Positions 24,001 to 33,136 of a stretch of 40,539 nt of DNA are shown here, piece after piece. The stretch's first letter is position 1, and each line of letters starts with the position of its first letter. The notes beneath the pieces are model-generated. The model searched no databases, was not told the DNA's origin, and was given only the letters and a program-made list of their open reading frames with translations. Made by a program: the position numbers and the translations under genes. Source of the stretch: Phallusia fumigata (Eukaryota; Chordata; Ascidiacea; Phlebobranchia; Ascidiidae); the NCBI GenBank assembly GCA_008931825.1, contig QXVZ01023679.1, positions 1-40,539 on the forward strand, written 5' to 3'.

Positions 24001-27000
24001 GGCGCAAACATATTTGTTGCATGAACTATAGTGTTCCGGCCGTGAACTCAATGTGACTTCAACCACGCCCACGATTTCAGCCAATCAGCACACGCTCAGC
24101 GCGCTGTAGCCGATATCGGTTCATCGGAAACCGCTGTTTGGTGGCTGTGTTAAGCTTTGCGGGTGCTTAAATTATTTTGCAACCTCAAAACGTTTGATGT
24201 GTTTAGGATGCAAATACCTTTTGTCAACGTTTATAATTTAGCTTGCGTAATTTGCACCGCACTGTAAAGTAGATGTGTATTCTCCAACAGGTCGCTGTAA
24301 CACGTTTGAAACTTCTCAAGATATTTTTTCAGATTTCTGCTACTAAAATCCTATTATTTTGAGCAACGTTATTTTCAAGGTCAATCAAATTACAAATGAC
24401 GAGTAGAAAATTAAATTCAGGTTTTCGTTTCAAGTGACTGCCCTGTTTTTCACCTACACAGTAAATAGATTTTTGAATTATACATGTTTTATTTATCCAC
24501 GACAATCCTAAACGAGTTTCTCAACGAGAATTGGCCGTTCAACCATTGCGATTGTCTTTTACTACACAGGCAGGGCATTTCGGCTTATTAACCAATACGT
24601 TTGTGAAATCTTCCGAAACTCTAAACCCTTTTTCGTTTAATATTAGTCATGATTGATAGGATTTATTAGTAAAAGCACGTTGGTGCATTCGTGTCACCGG
24701 TGAAATGTGCATATGTTGACATATACTTCTTTCGGCCTGTATCCCAACATGAGCCCAGAGTTTGTATGGTACTGTCGGAAAATGGCTGTCCAAAGCAATA
24801 GTCGCCGTTTGCTATTGCAGACGCTCAAGTGTTTTAAAAACCGCTTCGACGTTCCAAAGTTTGAACATGGATTGCAACAGCTCATTGCATATTTAGATCA
24901 ATACCAAAGAGCAGTATTCATAATAAATTTCCGCCAAACCATTCAACACGTTTGGCCTTTATAGATCTCGATCGAGCAGATTGCGGCCGTGCTACCAGAC
25001 CGAAAGTAGCAGTGGCACTCATGAATGAGTCAGCATGGCTACCTTGTGTGCTGGGTTTATGATTCATCCCAACCGCTAAGACTAATACCTGAACCGCAAC
25101 GTATCGTTTTACTCGCACGTTGTGTTGAGGCGCTGCTTTCCTGCTAATTGCAAAGTGGTTTTGTGAAACTCGCCATTTTGGACTGTCGCAATGCCTGTTT
25201 TGGCGATATACGATCATCCGGTACAGTTGTACCTCTCGTGCGCTTTTTTGTTTTTGTATTTTGGGTTTGCAAATGATAGGGATTTGGTTTTTCACGTGAA
25301 CAGGATCACTAGATGTGAGCAACTGAACTGTTGTTTCACGACTCAGGATTTGACCCTACCTTCATCTGAATCAAGCACAATACTCTAATATAGGTCGTTG
25401 GCACAAATACAGGTCGTCGACGAAATATATATGCGCCATTTGGCACATACTTTATATTTGGTGGCTTTATGAATGCAAAATTTTCGTATTTGACAAGAAT
25501 CTCGTCTCGTTAGCATCTAGACTCACCGCATGCTGTGGCAAATACACTTTGTTCCGCGTACAGTTATGATGACTCTGTAATATTTAACACAAATGCCTGC
25601 GTGACCTTTTATAAGTGTTAAACGCAATATTCGTGGCATCGAGACTTTTGGAACTTTCAATGTAGCAGCGAAACTGGAAACTCGACCGCGAACTCTTTGC
25701 GAAAAACTCCAATTTTATTTTCTCAACTAAAGACCAAAATGCACTAATCATAATGCTTAACATACCTTAAATTAATACGTATCATTTCGTCCACATCTGG
25801 GCTGCACGTTGTATCTTTTAGCGTACTAATCAAAAACATGTGTACCAAAGGCTTTGAAAATAAGCCAATAATTTTTCATATTTGACTTACCAGCAGGCAA
25901 CACTGCATGCAAATAGTTACTCATTATCACTTGTTATCGCAAAGTCTGTGGTCCGTAATAACTTTCTTTGTATAAAATGGGCACGCAAAACCCTAATTCA
26001 GTGGTTCCCAACCTTTTCTAATGCATTCCCCTTTTTTTTGCTTATTTTGGAACTTTTTTTGGAAAAAATTGGGAATTTTGGAAAGAAGTGATAAAAATAA
26101 TGTTAAAAAGTTGGTCTGCCTTTAAAGAAATACTGCACTTAATATTAGTACTTAAAAGTGAAATGTCCTCCCCTTAATTCATCAAACTCTTCCCTGTGGA
26201 GGAATTCCTTCTCGGTTGGGAACCACTGCCTAAAAGGTTTGTAAGAACTGATTTATACTGTCAGGTTTCCTAAGTTATAGAATCGCAACGTAAATCTAAA
26301 AAAAGTTTTAGGCATAAGGCTTCAAATCATTTTCAAGCAAGCTGATGCGTTGTTCTTACAGTTTTTGAAATGACTCGCATAACAGTCCCATAGCAATTTT
26401 TTTCGATGACTCGCTGTCCGCTAAAAACTTGAATTAACTTTACTCGATAACAATTCAGCAGTGCTTTGTGTATGCCACAATCACGCTCTTGTTACTTGTG
26501 TTCTGACAATGCAGTGGTGCCACAAAGGGCGCAATGAACGCAGAACATTAAACGTTCGTTCAGAATATATCGGTAGTCACGATATAGCATCGACTAAGAG
26601 AGACTGAAGACTTTTCACGGACCTCCTAAAATCGATACCGGACCCCTAGGGGACCACGGACCCCACTTTGAGAACCACTGGTTTAGTTGGCCAAGAGTTC
26701 GATATGGCGGCTTTAAATTAAAACGGAGCAGGCTTTTTAACTCTTTGCCTCAGGAGTTTGTGCTTTCCGTTTGCCGGAGGTTGAGCTTTGGAAACCCGCT
26801 GAAATCTTGGCGAACGCTACCATTTTGTTTGTCGGTAAACAAAAATATTCGACATTCGCTTTTAGCGCAAACCCACTCCACTGCATAATGAGAAGTGGAA
26901 AAATACAAAACGGACATTACGTTACAACTTGCAACTAAATAACGTAGACAAAACATGGGTTTATGTAAATGAGTGCAATGAGTTAAGAATATCAATACGT

Positions 27001-30000
27001 TTAGCAAAAAATCATAATTAAAAAAAAACATGTCGAAACTATAAATTAACTCTTATTTTATTTACAACGAGTATGTAAAAATTGCGTAGATAAGTGAGCA
27101 GTCGTTGTTAAGATGACCTGTGAAGTTGTCGTATTGCCATAAAATGTTAGGGGTTTGGAAGTCTTGATCATTAATGATTGCAAAAATTGTTTGTTCGACT
27201 CGTTATGAATTAGATGAACTCCCGTGATTCATTGAATACTAGGATCAAGTTGATCGTACCAGTGATTAGGCAAAAAGGCTGCGAAGGTGATGCCTGTCCG
27301 CCTGTGATGCGCGCACGAGCCGAAATACTGCGATAAAGGCTGATAATTACACGGTGACAGCAGGCACTGCTACCGGCATTCTGAGCCGTGGAAAACTGCC
27401 CGAAGCGCCGAGGTGAAAGCTGATTGCTGTTGCCGATAAACTTGTCAATTGTAGCCGGGTACGCGGCTTGAGATGACCTTAAACTCAGCTCATTTTGTGT
27501 TTTAACCGCGAAGGTAAAATGTGCATTTGCAAACTGCTCGTGCACCACCATTTCATACGCAAACTTGCACGCCCCAGTTATTAACAGAATAGCCCAAGAT
27601 ATGTACCTGACAAAAGTGGAAACTTATTTTCAATCGCTAATGTAAGACTTTAATGTGACAGAAGGTCAACTAGCAATGTCTATGGTGTTGCGCGGTTGTT
27701 TGGCTGTTTACTTAGTTGATTGGCGTATTTGGCGCAACCAAACACAGCGCAAAAATTGGGATGCAATTATGCTGTTTGTTGCATTTGACCTCCTCACCAG
27801 GCAAAACAGCACATAAATGCATCAAGCTGCTGCCACTTTGTAGTTTTTCCGTAACATTTTTTTTCTTTATTTTGCGGAAATGTGAGAGTTCTATTTGGCT
27901 TATTCCATCTTTAGTCAAAACAATGTTGTTTAAGTTTCTTACTCAAGGAACGACAAGAAACTAAGCATGATTTTTCCCATTTAAAACACGTCAATGTTTT
28001 TGGTCTGGATTCGCGACCTATGGCCAATTTTATGGCACATGGTAAATTGTAAACGTGGTTGTCACCCGAGTCGGTCGTATTGGTCGCTTAACAATTTCCT
28101 GATATTTAAGATCGCATTACAGGCCTGTCGACTTTTTTCCGATCACGGATGCCGCGTTTTCAATTGGTTTAGCTCGTTGAACTACAGTATGTCTAATTAG
28201 GCATGTGCTCAGAAGGTACTTGTTGTAACTATAAAGGGTCATGTTGGTATAGTTTACAATTTTCCTAATTGGTTTTGAAAGGTTGTTTGCATTTACAACT
28301 GGACATGCACCAGCGCATTACAAAACAAACTTGTGCAATCAACGTGAAATAAATTTATTTATTTTTATTTTAAAATTTATTTTACACGGTTTTAGGGGGC
28401 TAGTTGTGCACCGAGTTTGAATAGGTTCTAAGAATACTTGGACTCGTTTTGTATGTTCTTTGTTTCAGTTAAATCTCATGGATTTAAATCTCAGCTGGTT
28501 GAAAAGTACCACAATGTCTAATTATGGCATTCGACTTTTTGCTATTTTTCGTCCATTTTGTATAGCGGCGGTACACAAAACGTTCAAGCAACACCATGTT
28601 CACACGTGACAAGACCGCTTTTTAATGTTACCATCAGTCAGCGAACTGTTGGTATTTTTAGTACCATAGTTGAAACCTCTTTCAGAGGTCGTGATCCCAA
28701 TAATTACCTGTGCTACCCGCTTTGTTAAAAATGTTAGTTTTTTTTAGTTTGCAATTGGAAAAGCCGTGAAAATATTTTAACGACTACTTTACCTTGACAG
28801 GGCTACAAAGTGGACGGTTACGCTGGACAGTTCGGCTTTATCACATCAATGTCTGAGCACTTCTGTGGAACTTGCAATCGACTCCGTATCACAGCAGACG
28901 GAAACCTGAAGGTGTGAAGGCTTGATAGGCTTTGAATGATATCATAAAGCGTGCTGAATTCTGGTATTTCTCTAAAGCAGTCATGCTAAGCATCGATCAC
29001 GCTGTACGCCTAGGGGTGGTGAATACAGAATAACGGAGGTTTCTATAGTATGTTGGTTTTTACTCGGAGTACCCTACAATATACATTTTACTTTTGGAAT
29101 TTACTTGTATTAGTTTCCTTTAATGCACATAGAGAAAAGCATGGTAAAACGGTATCCTGAGTAGCATTTAATACCTTCAGAATAAAATTAGCATACCAGC
29201 AAACCAAAATTTCGTAGACTGACGCCTCAGTTTTTCTCTGTCAAACATGACATGGGCATTGTTTTTTAAGTATAACTGCACAGAAATATCGCTTTTAGAT
29301 TCAAATCTCCTAGATTCGAAATCAATTATTGTGCATTCCAGTGTGCGCCAAGCGTACGGTAGACATATTGTCGAATTAAAGCCTGCTCTCTAAACATCAA
29401 CGATCAGGGATCGGCTTCTGCTTGTAAAAACCAGCTACCACCCAGATATTCCTGGCCTACTCCTTGCTGCCCGTAAATGCCTATTAGGCCGGCTGTAATG
29501 TCGCAATTCTTTTAAAGAACCTAACCTCATCCCTTCAGTAGGGTTGTTTCAATGCTCCCCTACCATGCGAATGTATCCTACAGCTTAGTTGAAAATTAAA
29601 AAAAGAAAACGTCATAGCTTCCGTATGTCTGTAGGTTTGTTTATTCGGCAACAGCGAAGTGTCGTTGCGCGACGAACTGAGATCGGGCAAGGACGACCAG
29701 CAACTCATGGAAATAATCGGCGCCGCAGTGCAACGAAAAAAGAAACAGCACGCAGGTACGTCACTCCCCCGATCTTCTGACGTCATCAACCACGCGTTGT
29801 GACGTCATTCCTCTGCTACGCAAGCGCTAGTCGTGAGGCCCGAGGGGTCTTGATTGCTTACAGTAAGGTCGCTTTTTGGAATTCCTGGGATGTGATGCGA
29901 TAGTTAAGATGATATCGTTTTATCGCCGACATGCATATGTCGCATCTTATTATTAGTTGAGCTATCTCTTGAGTCTTTAGAGTTGTCTTTTCTGGCTTAT

Positions 30001-30446
30001 TTTTCTGTGGGCCGTTTATCGTTGCTAGTGCATAAAACACACAAGTTTGTCGATTTTTAGTTGTGGACCCCCTTCATTGTTTTCACGTTTTTTACTTGGA
30101 TTTTTTCTGTCTAACGCCCCGCTGTTGTCCAAAAAATACGTTGCATGTTTGTGGGGAGCCATATGTTTATGCTTGTGGAAACAATAATGTTATAAAATGC
30201 CAGAGAAAGTGGTCCCATGTAATGCAGGTTTGGAATGTATATCCATTGTAACAAAATAAAATGGTACATCATATGTTGAAAATATCATTTAGGGTGTCGC
30301 AGTTTTTAGCCAATGTCAATATTAACAACCCCGCTGATGTAGTTCAGTTAGCGTTGAAAACAAGTGCCAATATCCTCCAACTTTTTTCAGGTATGTTCAA
30401 CCTTGCAACGATGAAAAACCGACCCATGATATTGATCGGTGGGTGA
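9017..30446 (+). CDS. MOCS1: GTP 3',8-cyclase MOCS1A (MoaA), molybdenum cofactor synthesis, 9 exons
   Basis: Exons 9017-9127, 9375-9537, 9959-10126, 10465-10703, 15825-15936, 16668-16780, 28801-28911, 29635-29755 and 30391-30446 join in consistent phase to 1194 nt, or 397 residues. It is a radical-SAM enzyme that, with MOCS1B/MoaC, converts GTP to cyclic pyranopterin monophosphate in mitochondria. The radical-SAM cluster CX3CX2C is Cys88, Cys92, Cys95; Cys92 is split across the exon 2/3 joint. GGEP (134-137) is the SAM-binding motif. The second cluster CX2CX13C is Cys324, Cys327, Cys341. The protein ends in Gly-Gly, which is essential in MoaA/MOCS1A. The first about 50 residues look like a mitochondrial presequence. 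Introns 4 (5121 bp) and 6 (12,020 bp) hold most of the repeats reported here. Introns at 9538-9958, 10127-10464, 15937-16667 and 28912-29634 show nothing recognisable beyond an N at 15985. Confidence 0.96.
11089..11454. mobile_element. Inverted-repeat (foldback/MITE-like) structure carrying a MOCS1 exon fragment
   Basis: The left arm (about 11089-11149) and right arm (about 11394-11454) are imperfect reverse complements of roughly 60 bases. They share GCAGAAGTC, CCTGCTCCTATTTATGCGC and TTTTAACCAGCAT almost exactly. Between them lie about 245 bases that begin with a copy of part of MOCS1 exon 2. No transposase, clear target-site duplication or known terminal motif was found, so the mobile nature is inferred from the structure alone. 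Confidence 0.6.
11151..11279 (+). pseudogene. Decayed copy of MOCS1 exon 2 (with its donor site)
   Basis: These 129 bases align without gaps to 9422-9550 (most of exon 2, its GTAAGT donor and a few intron bases) with 14 substitutions, about 89% identity. The copy starts 47 bases inside exon 2, so the splice acceptor is missing while the donor is intact. The frame is still open, but RCNLRC has become RFNLGC, which removes the first cysteine of the radical-SAM CX3CX2C motif. Spliced in, it could not make an active enzyme. It lies between the arms of an inverted repeat in intron 4. Confidence 0.88.
13659..13666. promoter_or_regulatory. Palindromic TGACGTCA (CRE-type site)
   Basis: Perfect CREB/ATF consensus in MOCS1 intron 4, about 0.4 kb upstream of the CpG-rich block. 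Function is inferred from the motif only. Confidence 0.35.
13856..13925. repeat. Three-copy repeat ATTCCGG(A/T)TAAT(C/T)GCAT, two direct and one inverted
   Basis: Two 17-base units stand back to back at 13856-13872 and 13873-13889. After a 20-base gap, CCATGCGATTAACCGG at 13910-13925 is the inverted copy, so the last two form a hairpin. Such multi-copy motifs are seen at the ends of some pogo/Tigger-type transposons, where they serve as transposase sites. No other element end was found nearby, so this is a remnant at best. Confidence 0.55.
14080..14278 (+). promoter_or_regulatory. CpG-rich block ending in a possible small first exon
   Basis: The base composition changes from AT-rich to strongly CpG-rich here. 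At its end an ATG (14252) opens MAGAGEIKT and runs in phase 0 into a GTAAAT donor at 14279. This layout looks like the promoter, leader and first coding exon of a gene or transcript starting inside MOCS1 intron 4 on the same strand. Phase 0 would also fit MOCS1 exon 5 (15825), giving an N-truncated product without the radical-SAM motif. No further exon was recognised, so the call is weak. Confidence 0.3.
15985..15985. other. Single unresolved base (N) in MOCS1 intron 5
   Basis: A single N without a visible duplication on its two sides, unlike four of the other Ns. It may be a simple gap or an ambiguous base. Confidence 0.9.
18096..18328. mobile_element. hAT-like non-autonomous element (degraded)
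   Basis: The left end CAGGGGTACGCAACCT and the right end, read in reverse, CATGAGTCGGCAACCT are imperfect terminal inverted repeats (12 of 16 match). They resemble the CAGGGGTCGGCAACCT-type ends common in hAT elements. The length is 233 bp and there is no coding capacity. The flanking 8-mers (CTTGAAAG and ATTCTAGG) match at only four positions, so the target duplication is lost or the ends are slightly off. Confidence 0.55.
20412..20419. promoter_or_regulatory. Palindromic TGACGTCA (CRE-type site)
   Basis: Perfect CREB/ATF consensus within MOCS1 intron 6, at the start of a locally GC-richer stretch (to about 20,640). Motif only. Confidence 0.3.
23015..24393. repeat. 689-bp direct duplication with about 3.5% divergence around N 23704
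   Basis: Positions 23015-23703 and 23705-24393 are colinear, the same length, and differ by roughly two dozen substitutions with no indels. The N lies exactly at the joint. The divergence fits two alleles of a highly polymorphic animal placed in series by the assembler. A real tandem duplication of that age would be expected to show some indels and no N at the boundary. It lies wholly inside MOCS1 intron 6. Confidence 0.92.
25999..26228. mobile_element. hAT-like MITE, 230 bp
   Basis: It begins CAGTGGTTCCCAACC and ends with the exact reverse complement GGTTGGGAACCACTG, so there are 15-base perfect terminal inverted repeats. CAGTGGTT(C/T)(T/C)CAA.. is a common hAT end. The interior is non-coding. 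An 8-bp target duplication is not clear (CCCTAATT on the left, CCTAAAAG on the right). Confidence 0.72.
26512..26680. mobile_element. Second hAT-like MITE, 169 bp
   Basis: The right end CTTTGAGAACCACTG, preceded by GGACCACGGACCCCA, reads in reverse as CAGTGGTTCTCAAAG followed by TGGGGTCCGTGGTCC, a classic hAT-type end. The left end CAGTGGTGCCACAAAGG is a weaker match and could be a chance start. It lies 283 bp from the previous element, which shares the CAGTGGTT ends, but the interiors differ. Confidence 0.5.
29778..29807. promoter_or_regulatory. Pair of palindromic TGACGTCA sites 22 bp apart
   Basis: Perfect CRE-type palindromes at 29778-29785 and 29800-29807 in MOCS1 intron 8, about two helical turns apart. 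This spacing would put two bZIP dimers on the same DNA face. The neighbourhood is GC-richer than the rest of the intron. No expressed feature starts here that I can see. Confidence 0.4.
30439..30446 (+). other. MOCS1A Gly-Gly-stop codons overlapping a possible splice donor
   Basis: The final codons GGT GGG TGA include GTGGGT at 30439-30444, an acceptable 5' splice site. In mammals, use of a donor in the last MOCS1A exon removes the Gly-Gly and stop and fuses MOCS1A to MOCS1B. Here no MOCS1B exon is visible up to the next gene, so the overlap may have no function. Confidence 0.3.
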
Positions 30447-30695
30447 ACACGTCATCAAAGTTAGTATCTTTACTGTAGGGAAGGGATTTAACTTTAACAT
30501 CTGCATGGTTTAATTGTATCGACTGGAGTGACTAATACCATGTGCTAAATATCCTGCATGTCAGAAGAGCCCACACGTACAACAGTGAATCATATGAAGC
30601 CATGCTGGTTAAAATCGCCTCAAAAGGCACAAAAACATGTTTTTGCTGCTCTGGCGTCCTATTGCGTCCGATTTGTTAATTTCGATAATATTGAT

Positions 30696-30751
30696 CGCTC
30701 TTGGTCATGGGTGCGCAACCTGCGGCCGCTCTTGGTCATGGGTGCGCAACC
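30696..30751. repeat. 31-bp tandem duplication containing a hAT-end-like motif
   Basis: The 25-base unit starting CGCTCTTGGTCATGGGTGCG occurs at 30696-30720 and 30727-30751, with a 6-base spacer. Its GGGTGCGCAACCTGCGGCC core resembles the inner part of hAT terminal repeats of the CAGGGGTGCGCAACC type. No partner end was found downstream. Confidence 0.75.
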
Positions 30752-31288
30752 ACACTATTTTATAAGGTCGTGCACATGTTTATTAACGCATATGTAATCG
30801 CGGCCTTGCTTTGGGAAAACACGTTGAAACAGGTTAAGTATGACATTTTATTACACTTTAAAGCATATTGCCGCATAGAAATCATCTCTTCATAATACAC
30901 AATTCACAAAAAGATAACTTTGCCTTAGTGGCGGCCGTTAGAGAAATAAAGTCTGTGATATGAGGCCGCAAAACGGATCTTCTGCGGGTGGTACAACGTT
31001 AGGATAAATCCCAATGCGTTTCGGTTTCAGGTTTAAAATTTTTTTTGTATTGTTTGTACCGATAGTGACAAAATTGCTAATACTGTGATAGTAAATAGAA
31101 ATGGTTTAAATTCTGGTTTTCGAACATTATTCCGACAGCAGGTTTTTTTCTCATTTTTTATTGTGAATTACCAACTCCAAAATGTGTAAAAAGAAATTGT
31201 ATCTTCGTTAATTACCAAGCTGTTCTTTTCTGCAGATTTTCTCTTGCCTTGTGCTTCTTCTGTGTCCTTGCCCGCTTCTAATTACACA

Positions 31289-31289
31289 N
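31289..31289. other. Single unresolved base (N)
   Basis: A single N between MOCS1A and the next gene. I saw no repeated sequence across it. Confidence 0.9.
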
Positions 31290-33136
31290 ATTGTACTCGC
31301 CGAAAACGAGTATTTGGCTGTAGAACTTTCTGGGTAACAAGGTACTTGGTGTCGTTACTTAGTTAGATGCCGAGCAACGATTCCGCTCGTTTCTATTTTC
31401 CACCGCTCGTTTTATGCACAATTCCAGAGCAACGTACATTTACGTAATCTCCAGAATCGCTCTGTTTTCCCTGTGTGTTTTGTATTCAAGCGTCTCGGCC
31501 AAGAGTTGCACTGCAGTCGATTTGCAACATACGGGGTTTAGGGCCATTGGCCATTTAAAAGTTTCAGATATACGAAATTTCTTATCACACACGTGCAGAT
31601 ATATGATATATTTTTCCTTTGTTTTTAACCTTAATTGTTCCTTTTATTTTGTCAAGCTCAAAGACCACCCATTTATGTTATTCGCTTTGTGATATCGGCA
31701 AAGTTGGAGAATAATCGCATGCCATCATGTTCGCTCATCCGTGCTGCCACATTTAAAACCACTGCTTTGAAAACGGATAATACATCCATGCCCCGCTCGC
31801 AGCTTTGTACGCCATTTTGTTACATTTCGTGAAAAGGTGCACAACATACATATGTTGCTGTTTCGACTTTTTCCACTGAAAACTCTGGGCTGAAAATCAA
31901 ACGTTATTTGCGATGCATATCGGTATTCGCTCTGTAATTTTCTCCAAGTATGTATTCCGTCCAGTTGTTTGCTAACATTACGTGATTTTTTTATCGTTTG
32001 ATTTTCTTCGCGGTCTTTCCATAGCGCTGACAAAGTTTTATAGTTAAAAGCAAAATCGCGTTTCACCTTAAAACGCACCACAAGACTTATCGTAACTTCG
32101 AATAAAAACTCTGATTATCAACGTTTTGAAATGACCGGACGTCTGTAAAATTTGATCAATCAAGATACATTGGCTCTTTAAAAGATGTAATTTCCCCTGC
32201 ATGCATTTGCCGCTTTTGCATATTTAGCAATGAGTATATGTACATGACTAAACTGGGTGTACGTTAATTTGCTGTTGTACTGTCCACGATATCGTTGGAT
32301 GGACAATAAACGTTTAAAATTGAACTTGTAACAAATGGACGTTTTGTTGACAAACAGTTTGTTTAAAATTGTGTAATTGTAATTTTGTTTGTCACATCCA
32401 GACGGCAATAGCTGTTTTTGTACTATCGACGGCGACTTAGCGGTGGTTGGGACCTAGCTATGCTGCCAAACATGGTGTTTTTAAGCAGTATGGCATAACA
32501 AAAAAGACAAAATCAAACAGTTGGTCACACCAAAGACATCAAGTCGATAATTTCGATGTTTGGATTCGTCCTGCAAAACACTTGGAACAGGAGAAACGAC
32601 ACGCGTTGTTCGTAATATGCGAAGTATGGCACTTTTCTTAGTCGTTTGTGTTGTTGCAAACGCGTAAGAAACAGCACCAGCTAAGAAACAAGGCAGTTTG
32701 GCCAGTTTTCTTTGTGCCACTTTTAATTCCGCACAGTCTGCAGTTTATTGTGGTTGTGCTTAATTTTGGTGTCAAAAGTACCTGCTTAGGGATAATGATT
32801 AGTGGAAGACTCCGCGTTGTCCGTGTAGTAACGATGACCAAAGCTTAGTCTTGAAATCACAAACACTGGCCTGAGATCGTGGAAATTCATTCCGCATTTT
32901 ATGTTCACAAATGTCTTTGTTAAAATACCTTAACCAGGACACACGCGTGCGTACCGATTTTCGAACGGTGCTTGTCATTTTAATCGACTATTCCATTGTT
33001 GTTGCCGTCAACGGAAACGCGATGCTCATACAAATCGTTAATGCATTGCAACGACATGAAACGTTGCATTGCACTGAGATTAAATCATTTAGTTCAGTTG
33101 CAGAGCTGTCGCACTACAGATTTTCGTTCCGTGAAA

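Larger units (their letters stand above)
16781..28800 (+). other. MOCS1 intron 6 (12 kb)
   Basis: It lies between TCAAAG|GTGAGA and CTTGACAG|GGC. It holds three hAT-like short elements (18096-18328, 25999-26228, 26512-26680), a CRE palindrome at 20412 and the 689-bp haplotype-like pair around N 23704. Open frames within it (for example 17182-17436 +, 19811-20086 -, 24918-25322 -, 27210-27551 -) match no family I recognise. Nothing suggests a nested gene with clear homology. Confidence 0.85.
30447..33136. other. Intergenic region between MOCS1A and the Golgi-type gene
   Basis: I looked here for the MOCS1B/MoaC module that follows MOCS1A in many animals (HVD..G.A.MVDV, SELIPLCH, KTGGK motifs) and found none on the plus strand. 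The stretch contains a 31-bp tandem repeat and an N at 31289. Remaining open frames (for example 31414-31692, 32447-32641) resemble nothing known. Confidence 0.65.

Noticed and set aside
24918-25322. 134-codon minus-strand open frame, the longest unassigned one in intron 6
   Set aside because: Composition and peptide show no domain; a plus-strand frame overlaps it; no evidence of a nested gene.
27210-27551. 113-codon minus-strand open frame in a GC-richer patch
   Set aside because: I considered an exon of a nested gene, but recognised no homology and found no partner exons.
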